Positions 7,375 to 15,149 of a stretch of DNA of 64,000 nt are shown piece after piece. Under the pieces are notes generated by a model, which worked only from the letters and a program-made list of their open reading frames with translations, ran no database searches and had not been told where the DNA came from. The stretch lies in assembly GCF_003402535.2 (NCBI RefSeq), contig NZ_AP025171.1:2604001-2668000 (forward strand), written 5' to 3'. Made by a program: the position numbers and the translations under genes. The stretch's first letter is position 1. Each line of letters begins with the position of its first letter. The stretch is from Cupriavidus sp. P-10. Its GTDB lineage: Bacteria > Pseudomonadota > Gammaproteobacteria > Burkholderiales > Burkholderiaceae.

Positions 7375-8541
7375 TTAGGCCGACAGTTGCTGCATCACGC
7401 TATACAGGTCTGATTTGCCTTCGAAGCCAATACCGGGCAGGTCCGGCATCGTGAGGTAGCCCTTCTCGACCTTGATGCCATCGGGGAATCCACCGAATGG
7501 CTGGAACAAGTCGGGGTAGGTCTCATTGCCCCCCAGGCCCAGTCCCGCGGCAATGTTCAGCGACATCTGGTGACCGCCGTGCGGAATGCAGCGGCTGGCC
7601 GACCAGCCGTGCTCCCTGAGCATGTCGAGCGTTCGAAGGTATTCCACCAGGCCATAGCTGAGGGCGCAGTCAAATTGCAGGTAGTCGCGATCCGGGCGCA
7701 TGCCGCCGTAGCGGATCAGGTTGCGGGCGTCCTGCATCGAGAAGAGGTCTTCGCCGGTGGCCATCGGCTTGTCGTAGTAGTTGCGCAGCGTGGCTTGCAG
7801 TTCGAAGTCCAGCGGATCGCCCGGCTCCTCGTACCAGAACAGATCGTATTGGGACAGCGCCTTGGCGTACTGGATGGCAGTGTCGAGATCGAAGCGCCCG
7901 TTGGCATCGACGGCAAGCTTCTGGCCATCCTGCAGCACGCTCAGGATCGAGTCGATGCGGCGCAGATCCTCGTCCAGCGACGCGCCGCCAATCTTCTTCT
8001 TGACCACGGTGTAGCCGCGGTCGATGTAGCTGCGCATCTCGTCCTTGAGCTTGCCGTGGTCCTGGCCGGGGTAGTAGTAGCCGCCGGCGGCATAGACGAA
8101 CACCTTGCGGTCGGGCTTGCCATTGCCGTAGCGGTCGGCCAGCAACTGGAACAGCGGCTTGCCTTCGATCTTGGCGACAGCATCCCAGACCGCCATGTCG
8201 ATGGTGCCGATGGCCACGGAACGCTCGCCATGGCCACCCGGCTTCTCGTTCTTGAACATCGTGTCCCAGATCTTGTGCGGATCGAGGTTGTCGCCGGTGG
8301 CGTCGACCAGCGACTCAGCATCGGCTTCCAGGATGCGCGGAATGAAGCGCTCGCGCATCAGGGTTCCCTGGCCATACCGGCCGTTGGAATTAAAGCCGTA
8401 CCCGACTACGGGCTTGCCGTCGCGGATCACGTCGGTGATCACTGCGACCAGGCTCAGCGTCATCTTGCTGAAATCGATGTAGGCGTTGCGGATGGGCGAG
8501 CTGATCGGGAAGGTCTTTTCGCGGATTTCTACGATTTTCAC
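7375..8541 (-). CDS. tarD: Enolase-superfamily dehydratase, probable D(-)-tartrate dehydratase
   Basis: A 388-residue member of the mandelate racemase branch of the enolase superfamily, with an N-terminal capping domain and a C-terminal barrel. Catalytic and metal residues stand in the D-tartrate dehydratase pattern: KxK bases K181/K183, Mg ligands D212, E238 and E264, and the general acid/base H321 (PHGGH). All are offset by one from the Bradyrhizobium TarD numbering as I remember it. The N-terminal SSPIRNAYIDFSKMT segment is also TarD-like. The reaction would be D-tartrate to oxaloacetate plus water. It is operonic with a Bug receptor and divergent from a LysR gene. Related acid-sugar dehydratases are the main alternative. 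Confidence 0.85.
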   Translation of the reverse strand: MKIVEIREKTFPISSPIRNAYIDFSKMTLSLVAVITDVIRDGKPVVGYGFNSNGRYGQGTLMRERFIPRILEADAESLVDATGDNLDPHKIWDTMFKNEKPGGHGERSVAIGTIDMAVWDAVAKIEGKPLFQLLADRYGNGKPDRKVFVYAAGGYYYPGQDHGKLKDEMRSYIDRGYTVVKKKIGGASLDEDLRRIDSILSVLQDGQKLAVDANGRFDLDTAIQYAKALSQYDLFWYEEPGDPLDFELQATLRNYYDKPMATGEDLFSMQDARNLIRYGGMRPDRDYLQFDCALSYGLVEYLRTLDMLREHGWSASRCIPHGGHQMSLNIAAGLGLGGNETYPDLFQPFGGFPDGIKVEKGYLTMPDLPGIGFEGKSDLYSVMQQLSA

Positions 8542-8651
8542 TATGTATCTCCTGACTCACATGTGATGAACGCCGGAGCGTCGGAGTACGTAGCTTAGGT
8601 GCGGAAAGGCGTACTACAATTGAATCACTTTCATTTCATTATTTTCTTAAG

Positions 8652-9557
8652 GTGAAGACTGAGATCGCGTCCGAACTGGAGTTCTTCGTCCTGATCGCTC
8701 GGCACGGCACTCTGGCGGCCGCGGCGCGCGAAATGGATCTGACACCCCCGGCAGCGACCAAGAGGCTCGCCCTGATGGAAAGCCGGCTTGGCGTTCGCCT
8801 GGTGAATCGCACCACGCGGCGCATCAGCCTGACGAACGAAGGCGAAACCTACCTGGCATATGCCCAAAGGATCCTGGCCGACCTCCGCGAGATGGAAAGC
8901 GTCGTGGCGAGCAGCGGTGCCGAACCGCGCGGACTGCTCCGCGTCAATGCAACACTCGGCTTCGGACGGACCACCATTGCGCCTCTGGTTTCCGAGTTTG
9001 CAAAGCGCTTTACGCAGGTGGAGGTGCAGCTTGAGGTCACGGATCGCCCTGTAGACCTGGTGGACAGTGGAGTCGACCTGGCGATCCGCTTCGGGACGCT
9101 TCCGGATAATCGGTTGAGTGCAAGGCGGATCATGTCGAATCGCCGCTTTCTCTGCGCTTCCCCGGTCTACCTGGACAAGTTCGGCTCTCCTGAATCATTG
9201 TCCGAACTTCACCAGCATCGCTGCATCATTCACAGGCAGAACGACGAAGCCCACGCCATCTGGCGCTTCGAGCAGGAGGGTCATCACGAAAGCGTGAAGG
9301 TCGCCGGGGCGCTATCCAGCAACGATGGGGACATCGTTCTCGGCTGGGCCCTTGATGGGCACGGCATCCTGATCCGTTCCGAGTGGGACCTGGCAAAGTA
9401 TCTGGAGAGCGGCCGGCTGCGAGTCGTCTTGCCGCAGTTCAGACTGCCGTCGGCCGATCTCTTTGTTTACTACTCGCAGCGCCGTAATCAGACAGCACGC
9501 GCGCGCGCCTTCATTGACTTCCTGGTAGCAAGATTTCAGAATTCCGCGACTGCCTGA
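8652..9557 (+). CDS. LysR family transcriptional regulator of the tartrate-type operon
   Basis: A 301-residue LTTR with HTH residues 8-60 (AAAAREMDLTPPAATKRLAL) and a C-terminal effector domain with the typical DLAIRFG strand. The start is a GTG at 8652; the next ATG falls inside the HTH, so GTG is required. AAGG overlaps the start closely, giving a weak leader. It is divergent from the tarD-like gene across 110 bp and is the probable activator of tarD-Bug with tartrate as effector. The AAATKRL pattern and the NRTTRRISLTNEGE wing place it in the large DsdC/CrgA-like LTTR group. Confidence 0.9.
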   Translation: MKTEIASELEFFVLIARHGTLAAAAREMDLTPPAATKRLALMESRLGVRLVNRTTRRISLTNEGETYLAYAQRILADLREMESVVASSGAEPRGLLRVNATLGFGRTTIAPLVSEFAKRFTQVEVQLEVTDRPVDLVDSGVDLAIRFGTLPDNRLSARRIMSNRRFLCASPVYLDKFGSPESLSELHQHRCIIHRQNDEAHAIWRFEQEGHHESVKVAGALSSNDGDIVLGWALDGHGILIRSEWDLAKYLESGRLRVVLPQFRLPSADLFVYYSQRRNQTARARAFIDFLVARFQNSATA

Positions 9558-9568
9558 GGGCAGCCTGT

Positions 9569-10825
9569 TCACACCGCCCGCTGCCCTGCCGCCATCGGTT
9601 CGCGCGATCTGATGAAGAAGCCGATGCCCGCCATCACCGCCACTGCATTGCCGGCGACATAACCATAGACAGCGCCACGTGCCCCGAACATCGGGATAAC
9701 GATGAGGTCCACCACGATCATGGTGGTCAGCACCAGAAACCACTTTTCCACCAGCCAGCGTGGTTTGCCCAGGTAGACCACCAGCAGCGTCAGTGCGCCG
9801 TCCAGGAACACCAGCCCGGATGCCATCGCCGACAGCCTTAGCAGGTCGGCCGCCGCCTCATAGTGGTCACCGTAGATCAGCGAAATAATCCAGGGTGCGC
9901 AGAAAGCGAGCACTGCGCCCCCGACGATGCCAGCCGCCAGCATGCCGGCGGCGACGTACAGCACATTGCGGCGTACCCGCGCAAAAGTCGGCTGGGCATA
10001 GATCATCAGCGGTGCAACGGAGCTTGCCACGATCGAGCCGAGCAGCATGAAATTATCCAGCACCTGCATGGAAGCGGCATAGCCGCCAAGCTCGAACAGG
10101 CTGATATGCGGCTTGAGCAGCAGTTGATCGATACGCTTCGCCAGCAGCATCAACATCAGGCTTACCCAGAATACCGTCCCGTCACGCAGCAGCCTCTTGG
10201 CAAGACTGACATCGATGCTGACCGCCACGCGAGGGCTGCGCTTCCGGTAGTGGCGGGCAAGCAGGGACGCGCATATCAGGGCCTCGCCAGCGAACACCCA
10301 TGCGAACGTCGGCGCCGCGTGGGATCCCGCCAGGTAGAGTCCCCCGATGGCCGCCACCCGGAAAGCCAGGCCGATCATGCCGAACACAACAGCGGGCCGG
10401 CTGTTGGTGCTCGCCTGTAGCCAGGCCCGGATGGTTCCGAAGGGCTCATAGAACAGGATGGGTATGCCTATGATGATGGCAGTCAGGACGATGACCTCGT
10501 CCTCCTCGGTCAGCGCCACCACCGCCATCACGATCAGGTAGCCCGCGATGGCGGCAGCTTCGCGCAGGGCAAACACATGGATAAGCAACCTGTGCTGGGC
10601 TGCGGGGACACGGTCGGCAACCAGTCGCGGGACGACCACTTCGGCCCCACAGATCAGTGCCACCGATGAAGCAATCAGTACCAGCGATTGTGCATACTGG
10701 AACTCGGCAAAGCCTTCTGGCCCGATGGCGCGCGCAATCATGCCGATACTGGCGATTCCGAACACTACCTGCAGGCCGCGCTCCAGCACCAGCCAGAGAA
10801 CGTTCCGGGCAATCTGCATACGCAT
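9569..10825 (-). CDS. Polysaccharide/lipid flippase-like membrane protein (MOP superfamily)
   Basis: A 418-residue polytopic protein with about 12-14 hydrophobic helices, starting MRMQIARNVLWLVLERGLQV. The N-terminal layout (a first helix with a basic patch, then GPEGFAEFQYAQSLVLIASS) is typical of Wzx/RfbX flippases, which move undecaprenyl-linked sugar repeats to the periplasm. AGGAG lies 9 bases before the ATG at 10825; the open frame extends further upstream but that part is not helical and lacks a binding site. No glycosyltransferase or polymerase genes are nearby, so it is an orphan. The substrate is unknown. Confidence 0.8.
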   Translation of the reverse strand: MRMQIARNVLWLVLERGLQVVFGIASIGMIARAIGPEGFAEFQYAQSLVLIASSVALICGAEVVVPRLVADRVPAAQHRLLIHVFALREAAAIAGYLIVMAVVALTEEDEVIVLTAIIIGIPILFYEPFGTIRAWLQASTNSRPAVVFGMIGLAFRVAAIGGLYLAGSHAAPTFAWVFAGEALICASLLARHYRKRSPRVAVSIDVSLAKRLLRDGTVFWVSLMLMLLAKRIDQLLLKPHISLFELGGYAASMQVLDNFMLLGSIVASSVAPLMIYAQPTFARVRRNVLYVAAGMLAAGIVGGAVLAFCAPWIISLIYGDHYEAAADLLRLSAMASGLVFLDGALTLLVVYLGKPRWLVEKWFLVLTTMIVVDLIVIPMFGARGAVYGYVAGNAVAVMAGIGFFIRSREPMAAGQRAV

Positions 10826-10987
10826 TGCTAAGCTCTCCTGGGCAACCTCCACAACAATAGGGTAATCGGCGTGACCACAGGGTGCAGGAGCCAGGGCGCT
10901 ATCACTAGCCCGGCTCCGACATGCGAGCCTTTTCGCGCAGGTCTTGAACATCCAGTTGCGCCACCGCAGCCGGATGCCGTCCCGGGG

Positions 10988-11341
10988 TCATCGGACCCGA
11001 CGCGGGGGCCGATGCGGGAGGTCCAGGAAGGGATCTGGTAGCGCGGACGCGAGGAACATCGGCTCCGTATGGCTATGCCCGGAAGCGGGCTGCTCCAGAA
11101 CGGCTGGCAACGCCGCGCTCAGGCTGGTGCCGTAGTCAAACTCCAGTTGGTGCCCGAGCGAGTCGCCACCGCCGCCATGGTGGATGGTCCCGTCTTCGTC
11201 ATGGTGATGCAGGACATGCTGTGCATGTTCCACCATGTGCTCGAGCATACGATCCGGAGCGTGCGTGAGATGCCGCCACGGTGCAGAAAGCACCTGCAGG
11301 GGCAAGAACAGCACGAGAAGAAAGACCACAATGCGGGACAT
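10988..11341 (-). CDS. CzcI-like His-rich periplasmic protein
   Basis: A 117-residue protein with an N-terminal signal/anchor MSRIVVFLLVLFLPLQVLSA, a His cluster (HAQHVLHHHDEDGTIHHG) and a proline-rich C-terminus ending PFLDLPHRPPRRVR. The size, the LFLPLQ signal, the His-rich middle and the RPPR tail match the CzcI/CnrY-neighbourhood family found beside cobalt-zinc-cadmium efflux operons in Cupriavidus. I place the start at 11341; an open frame continues upstream but lacks any signal sequence. No czcCBA genes lie beside it here, so it is solitary. A role in binding or sensing Zn/Co/Cd in the periplasm is family-based inference. Confidence 0.65.
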   Translation of the reverse strand: MSRIVVFLLVLFLPLQVLSAPWRHLTHAPDRMLEHMVEHAQHVLHHHDEDGTIHHGGGGDSLGHQLEFDYGTSLSAALPAVLEQPASGHSHTEPMFLASALPDPFLDLPHRPPRRVR

Positions 11342-11746
11342 AGGGGAGATTCTAGGCAAGCGCCGGCCGGTGCTGTGGCGTGTTTTGCGAGGTAGCGCAC
11401 CAATTTGCCGGCGCTGGGTGAGTCCTCCCTCTTCTCTCGCCGGGTGCCTGCCCTCCAAATGCAAATGCTTCGCCGGGACGTGCGCCCCCCATTGTAAAAA
11501 GAACGCCAGGTTGGGCCGAGGCCTCATGTCGGGTGTCATCGAGGCGGCGAGTGAACCGCGGGCGACTTTCATGAAGACACCTCTCTGGCTCTTTGCCTTC
11601 GCGGGGTCCGGTTCATGCATTGCCAACTATGCGGACAGGCCGTTCTCCGCTGGGTACAGAATTTGCGGCAATACCGAAGTCCGTGTCGCCTTTCGTCGCA
11701 ATCCGGCGAGGCCGCACCACAGTCCGTCCACGATTTGGAGATAGAC
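11342..11746. other. 405-bp intergenic region between divergent czcI-like and BON genes
   Basis: The region must hold both divergent promoters. I see no further credible reading frame, repeat or RNA gene in it. Confidence 0.4.
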
Positions 11747-12313
11747 ATGAACCAGGGCATGAACCGACGCAACCAGCCAGACTACCGGGGCGGCTTCTCC
11801 GACGAAGAGGTCTATGCCGGCGGCTTCGGCGAAAGCAACTTCGGTGTCCTCGACGCCGACCGCAACCGTGGCGGCGGCACCTCCGGCGGCAAGCGTGCCG
11901 GGCCGAAGGGCTACCAGCGCTCAGACGAGCGCATCCGCGAGGATGTCTGCGAGCGCCTGATCGAATGCCGCTACCCGGTGCACGATGTGGAAGTCAACGT
12001 CGCAGCCGGCGTCGTGACCCTGACAGGTTCGGTGCGCGACCGCGGACTGAAATACCGCATAGAGGAAATCGTCGATGACACCTTCGGGGTGAAGGAAGTC
12101 GACAACCGCCTGCGCGCAGACGCGGAATCCGGCACGGCCTCTTCGCAGGGCTCCGCAAGGCCTGGCAGCACCGGAGGCGGGAGAATCAGCGGGCTGAGCA
12201 CCTCCAGCGCGACGACCGAAGGGTCTTCCGGGGGCAGCGGCGCGGTGTCCCCGGACAAGGCCGGCACGCTCGCGAGCGGGACAGATACAGTAGGGGGATC
12301 GACAAAGGGCTAA
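11747..12313 (+). CDS. BON-domain protein with disordered Gly/Ser-rich tail
   Basis: A 188-residue protein. GGAG stands 6 bases before the ATG at 11747. Residues 1-60 are polar and glycine-rich. A single BON domain covers about 62-130 (IREDVCERLIECRYPVHDVE, VTLTGSVRDRGLKYRIE, then DTFGVKEVDNRL). The last 60 residues are almost all Gly, Ser, Thr and Ala. BON domains bind phospholipid or protein partners in envelope and osmotic-stress proteins, but this one has no signal peptide. It resembles the stress-associated BON proteins common in Cupriavidus and Burkholderia. Confidence 0.8.
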   Translation: MNQGMNRRNQPDYRGGFSDEEVYAGGFGESNFGVLDADRNRGGGTSGGKRAGPKGYQRSDERIREDVCERLIECRYPVHDVEVNVAAGVVTLTGSVRDRGLKYRIEEIVDDTFGVKEVDNRLRADAESGTASSQGSARPGSTGGGRISGLSTSSATTEGSSGGSGAVSPDKAGTLASGTDTVGGSTKG

Positions 12314-12352
12314 GGAACAAAGGCCTAAGGAAAGAATCTGACGTCCCACCCT

Positions 12353-12505
12353 TCAAAGACCAGCTTTCTCGGCCGGTGGCTTGCTGAAGTGTTCTTGTAC
12401 GAGCCTGGCGGCCGCCTCCCAGAGAGCCGGCGCGCCACGCTGTATGGGCGGCCCGTAACGCGCGAAGACCTGTTCTTCGTTGACCTGATGCGCGGCCCAG
12501 GTCCC
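12353..12505 (-). pseudogene. C-terminal fragment of the HD-domain hydrolase, cut off by the IS element
   Basis: Reading the minus strand from the IS boundary gives TWAAHQVNEEQVFARYGPPI, then a QRGAPALW segment, then EHFSKPPAEKAGL and a TGA at 12353-12355. This is the normal C-terminus of YfbR/HDDC2-type HD hydrolases. Joining it through the duplicated GGTCCC to the N-terminal part at 14173-14628 gives one uninterrupted frame (DGGT|WAAH). It has no start of its own. Confidence 0.85.
12500..12505. repeat. Target-site duplication GGTCCC, left copy
   Basis: GGTCCC directly left of the IS element; the right copy is at 14173-14178. Removing one copy and the element restores the HD reading frame exactly, which fixes both the duplication and the element ends. 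Confidence 0.8.
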
Positions 12506-12530
12506 CCCCCGCGGCAGAATAGATGTCGCC
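12506..12530 (+). repeat. IS left terminal inverted repeat
   Basis: Twenty-five bases ending in TAGATGTCGCC pair with the complement of 14148-14172. Outer bases are C-rich and less conserved. Confidence 0.7.
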
Positions 12531-12569
12531 CCTATAGAATTTGAACCCTGGGGGCGATGAGAGAGAGAA

Positions 12570-13049
12570 GTGGCTCGTTACGGGAAGGATTTCAAGGACC
12601 GGGCGGTAGCGCGGTTGTTACCGCCGGAGAGTGCGGCGGTGGAAGTGGTTGCAAGGGAACTGGGTGTGGCAGTGGCCACGCTGGAGCGCTGGCGTGCGGA
12701 CGCTATGTCCATGCCCGCTCGCGAGCGGGCATGGACAGCGGCGGCCAGGTTTGAGGCGGTGCTGGCGACGGCTGCGATGGACGAGGCCAGCAAGAACGCC
12801 TGGTGCCGTGAGAACGGTGTGTATCCGCAGGAGTTGGAGCAGTGGCGTGCTGCCGCCACGCAGGCGCTGGCGGAGCCCGAGGATGCGCGCGCCACCCCTC
12901 GCGAGACGAAGGCCGATCGGCGCCGCATCAAGGAACTCGAACGCGAGCTGCGCCGCAAGGAGAAGGCGCTGGCTGAAGCCGCCGCCCTGCTGATACTCTC
13001 AAAAAAGCTAGAGGGCATCTTCCCGAAGGACAAGGACGAGGACGCATGA
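12570..13049 (+). CDS. IS3-like transposase OrfA
   Basis: A 159-residue DNA-binding protein with a GTG start at 12570 preceded by a GA-rich stretch. Two helix-turn-helix-like segments are visible (EVVARELGVAVATLERW and NAWCRENGVYPQELEQW), followed by a charged leucine-zipper-like coiled coil (RIKELERELRRKEKALAEAA). Most IS3 OrfA proteins are 90-110 residues with one HTH, so this one is long. It overlaps orfB by 4 bases. A slippery site at 13001-13007 should allow an OrfAB fusion, the active transposase in this family. OrfA alone usually acts as a repressor. Confidence 0.88.
   Translation: MARYGKDFKDRAVARLLPPESAAVEVVARELGVAVATLERWRADAMSMPARERAWTAAARFEAVLATAAMDEASKNAWCRENGVYPQELEQWRAAATQALAEPEDARATPRETKADRRRIKELERELRRKEKALAEAAALLILSKKLEGIFPKDKDEDA
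12706..12737. repeat. 32-bp perfect palindrome inside orfA
   Basis: Arms TGTCCATGCCCGCTCG and CGAGCGGGCATGGACA meet with no spacer. It encodes part of the linker between the two HTH segments (MSMPARERAW). Such symmetry inside a coding region is very unlikely by chance. Confidence 0.85.
13001..13007 (+). other. A6G programmed -1 frameshift site
   Basis: AAAAAAG is set in the orfA frame as A-AAA-AAG, the canonical slippery heptamer of IS3 elements. The -1 frame is open from here through the orfB start at 13046, so slippage would produce one OrfAB polypeptide. Confidence 0.8.
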
Positions 13050-14143
13050 TCGGCCTGGAAGATCGCCACACGATGGTCCGCCATATCGAAACCGCGCATG
13101 CAGGCGGCGCTCGCCTGCGCCTGGCGTGCGAGGTAGCTGGCATAACCGTGCGCACTCTGCAACGCTGGAAGGCCCACGATGGCCTGGTGGTCGGCGACCG
13201 CCGCCCCGGGGCCGAACGGCCCACGCCCGCGCATGCGCTGAGCATTGAGGAGCGCGAACGCATTCTGGCCGTTGCCAACGAGCCGCGCTTCGCCGACATG
13301 CCGCCGGCGCGCATCGTACCGATGCTGGCCGACGAGGGTGTCTACCTGGCCAGCGAATCGAGCTTCGGTCGGGTGCTGCGCGCCCATGGGCAGACCCGGC
13401 ATCGAGGACGCGCTAAGGCGCCGCGCCAGCGCCGTCCGCCCACCACGCACGTGGCCACGGGGCCGCGCCAACTGTGGTGCTGGGACATGACGTATTTGCC
13501 GGCCGAGGTCGCCGGGCGCTGGTTTTATCTGTACCTCATCCTGGACGTGTACAGCCGCAAAATCGTGGGCTTCGAGGTCCACGACCGCGACGACGCCGAC
13601 CACGCGGCGCATCTGGTCAAACGCACAGCGCTGGCCGAGGGCATTCACGCCATGGCGGCCAAGCCGGTGCTGCACGGTGACAACGGCGCCACGCTCAAGG
13701 CCACCACGGTGTTGGCGATGTTGCACTGGCTGGGCGTCAAGCCCTCGTACTCGCGTCCGCGGGTGAGCGACGATAACGCCTTCGTGGAAAGCCTGTTCCG
13801 CACGGCCAAGTACCGGCCGGAGTTCCCGTCTACAGGCTTTGCCGATCTGGTCACGGCACGTACGTGGGCGGCCCACTTCGTCCACTGGTACAACCATGAG
13901 CACCGGCACAGCGGCATCCGCTACGTGAGCCCGGCACAGCGCCATGCCGGAGAGGACAACAAGATTCTGGCCGCGCGCCACGCGCTCTATGTTCAGGCTC
14001 GTGACTGCAACCCGCGTCGCTGGTCACGACACACGCGCGACTGGTCGCCAATCGACACGGTCACGCTCAATCCGGAGCGCGAGATTGCCGTGCCCACCGG
14101 TGGTATCAAGCCAGGAGCCGAAAACCAGCGTTTGGCTGCATGA
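13046..14143 (+). CDS. IS3-like transposase OrfB (DDE integrase core)
   Basis: A 365-residue catalytic subunit. The N-terminus has a further HTH (ACEVAGITVRTLQRWKAHDG). The rve-type core follows: WCWDMTYLPAEVAGRWFYLY with the first Asp, VLHGDNGA with the second, then NAFVESLFRTAKY with the Glu 36 residues after that second Asp (35 between). WYNHEHRHSGIRYVSPAQRH is the typical IS3 C-terminal box. It starts by an ATGA overlap with orfA in the -1 frame, so it may be made both alone and as the OrfAB fusion. All catalytic residues are present. Confidence 0.93.
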   Translation: MIGLEDRHTMVRHIETAHAGGARLRLACEVAGITVRTLQRWKAHDGLVVGDRRPGAERPTPAHALSIEERERILAVANEPRFADMPPARIVPMLADEGVYLASESSFGRVLRAHGQTRHRGRAKAPRQRRPPTTHVATGPRQLWCWDMTYLPAEVAGRWFYLYLILDVYSRKIVGFEVHDRDDADHAAHLVKRTALAEGIHAMAAKPVLHGDNGATLKATTVLAMLHWLGVKPSYSRPRVSDDNAFVESLFRTAKYRPEFPSTGFADLVTARTWAAHFVHWYNHEHRHSGIRYVSPAQRHAGEDNKILAARHALYVQARDCNPRRWSRHTRDWSPIDTVTLNPEREIAVPTGGIKPGAENQRLAA

Positions 14144-14147
14144 ATGA

Positions 14148-14172
14148 GGCGACATCTACCTTGACGCGCGCC
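14148..14172 (-). repeat. IS right terminal inverted repeat
   Basis: Complement of this stretch reads GGCGCGCGTCAAGG then TAGATGTCGCC and pairs with the left end at 12506-12530 (18 of 25 positions). It abuts the right GGTCCC duplication at 14173-14178. Confidence 0.7.
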
Positions 14173-14628
14173 GGTCCCACCGTCCGTGGCGACGTTATGG
14201 AGCAACGGCTGGAAGCGGTCCAACGCTTTGGCGAACTTTGCATCGTCGCTCTCCGCCGCTTCGAATTCGGACCAAAGACTGCGAAACTCCAAGGCCTGCG
14301 CATCCGGCAGCAAAGAAAAGATCCGCTCCGCCGCCAGCTGCTCCCGCTCCGCCTGGCCGACTTGCATCGAGGGATCATGGAACGGCGTATCGCCGGCATC
14401 GATCTCCACGATATCGTGGAGGAGCAGCATCTTCACGACGCGGACCACGTCGATGGGCGCTGCCGCATGCTCTGAAAGTACGAGCGCATACATGGCGAGA
14501 TGCCAGGAATGTTCGGCACTATTTTCCCGACGCGACTGATCGATAAGCGGCGACATTCGTACGACGCTCTTCAGCCGATCAATCTCTCGGAGGAAGACGA
14601 GCTGGCGCTCCAGGTGGGAAAGGTTCAC
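14173..14628 (-). pseudogene. N-terminal fragment of HD-domain hydrolase, interrupted by IS
   Basis: About 150 residues of a YfbR/HDDC2-type HD-domain phosphohydrolase, starting at a probable GTG (VNLSHLERQLVFLREIDRLK). The metal-binding HD features are intact: ENSAEHSWHLAM and LLLHDIVEIDAGD. The insertion lies after DRFQPLLHNVATDGGT and removes the last 50 or so residues; reading continues into the IS and makes a long foreign tail. The family hydrolyses (deoxy)nucleoside monophosphates or related phosphoesters. With the core domain still encoded, partial activity cannot be ruled out. It lies 61 bases after the 119-residue gene on the same strand, likely an operon. Confidence 0.88.
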
Positions 14629-14689
14629 GGTGAAGACAAAAAGACCACGATCACTGGAAGAAGTCTGGCAGCCACCATGCGAGCCTTGG

Positions 14690-15049
14690 TCAGGCAGTCT
14701 CGTCGTCCTTCGGTTCGTCGAGCAAGTGCCCATAGGCATCGATTTCCGCTTTCGTCCTTGCCTCGCTCGCAGCGATTTTCTCGGGGGTGACTTCCCCATC
14801 AATGAACTCGACCGACACTCTTTTTACCCTCGGGTCTCTGTCGACAATGCCTTGCAGGACCTTGTCGAACAGCTTTTCCCCGGCTTTAAGGCCCAGCGCT
14901 TGCGGCACCAGGACCTTGACCAGCAAGATTTCATCGTCGCTACCTTCAGCCACACCAGCGATTGCCGCCCTCAGGTAGCTCTTCAGCTTGAGGACACTGA
15001 GGTCGCCAGGTACTCCCACATACGATACCCGAATCGATTTCTTGTCCAT
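14690..15049 (-). CDS. Hypothetical 119-residue cytosolic protein
   Basis: Starts MDKKSIRVSYVGVPGDLSVL at 15049 with AAGGA eight bases upstream; an open frame extends further upstream but has no binding site. It has no signal peptide or membrane segment. The sequence is mixed alpha/beta with a highly charged C-terminus (EARTKAEIDAYGHLLDEPKD). I recognise no family. It is followed on the same strand by the broken HD hydrolase, so the two may have worked together. Confidence 0.65.
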   Translation of the reverse strand: MDKKSIRVSYVGVPGDLSVLKLKSYLRAAIAGVAEGSDDEILLVKVLVPQALGLKAGEKLFDKVLQGIVDRDPRVKRVSVEFIDGEVTPEKIAASEARTKAEIDAYGHLLDEPKDDETA

Positions 15050-15149
15050 GCCGTCCTTACCTGGGTGTGATGTCAAGCGGCTGAATATACCGCACTGATG
15101 CGGCCAACTCACGCGGCCCGCCACCGCACGCTCTCCCCCCACGCCCGGA

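Larger units (their letters stand above)
12506..14172 (+). mobile_element. IS3-like insertion sequence, 1667 bp
   Basis: The element carries overlapping orfA and orfB with a -1 frameshift signal and a DDE transposase with D-35-E spacing. It is bounded by imperfect 25-bp inverted repeats (18 of 25 match, inner 11 bases TAGATGTCGCC identical) and a 6-bp duplication GGTCCC. It interrupts an HD-domain hydrolase gene that can be rebuilt exactly, so it is a simple insertion with no deletion. Size and duplication are both slightly larger than normal for IS3 (1.2-1.5 kb, 3-5 bp). Both frames are intact, so it may still be active. Confidence 0.85.
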
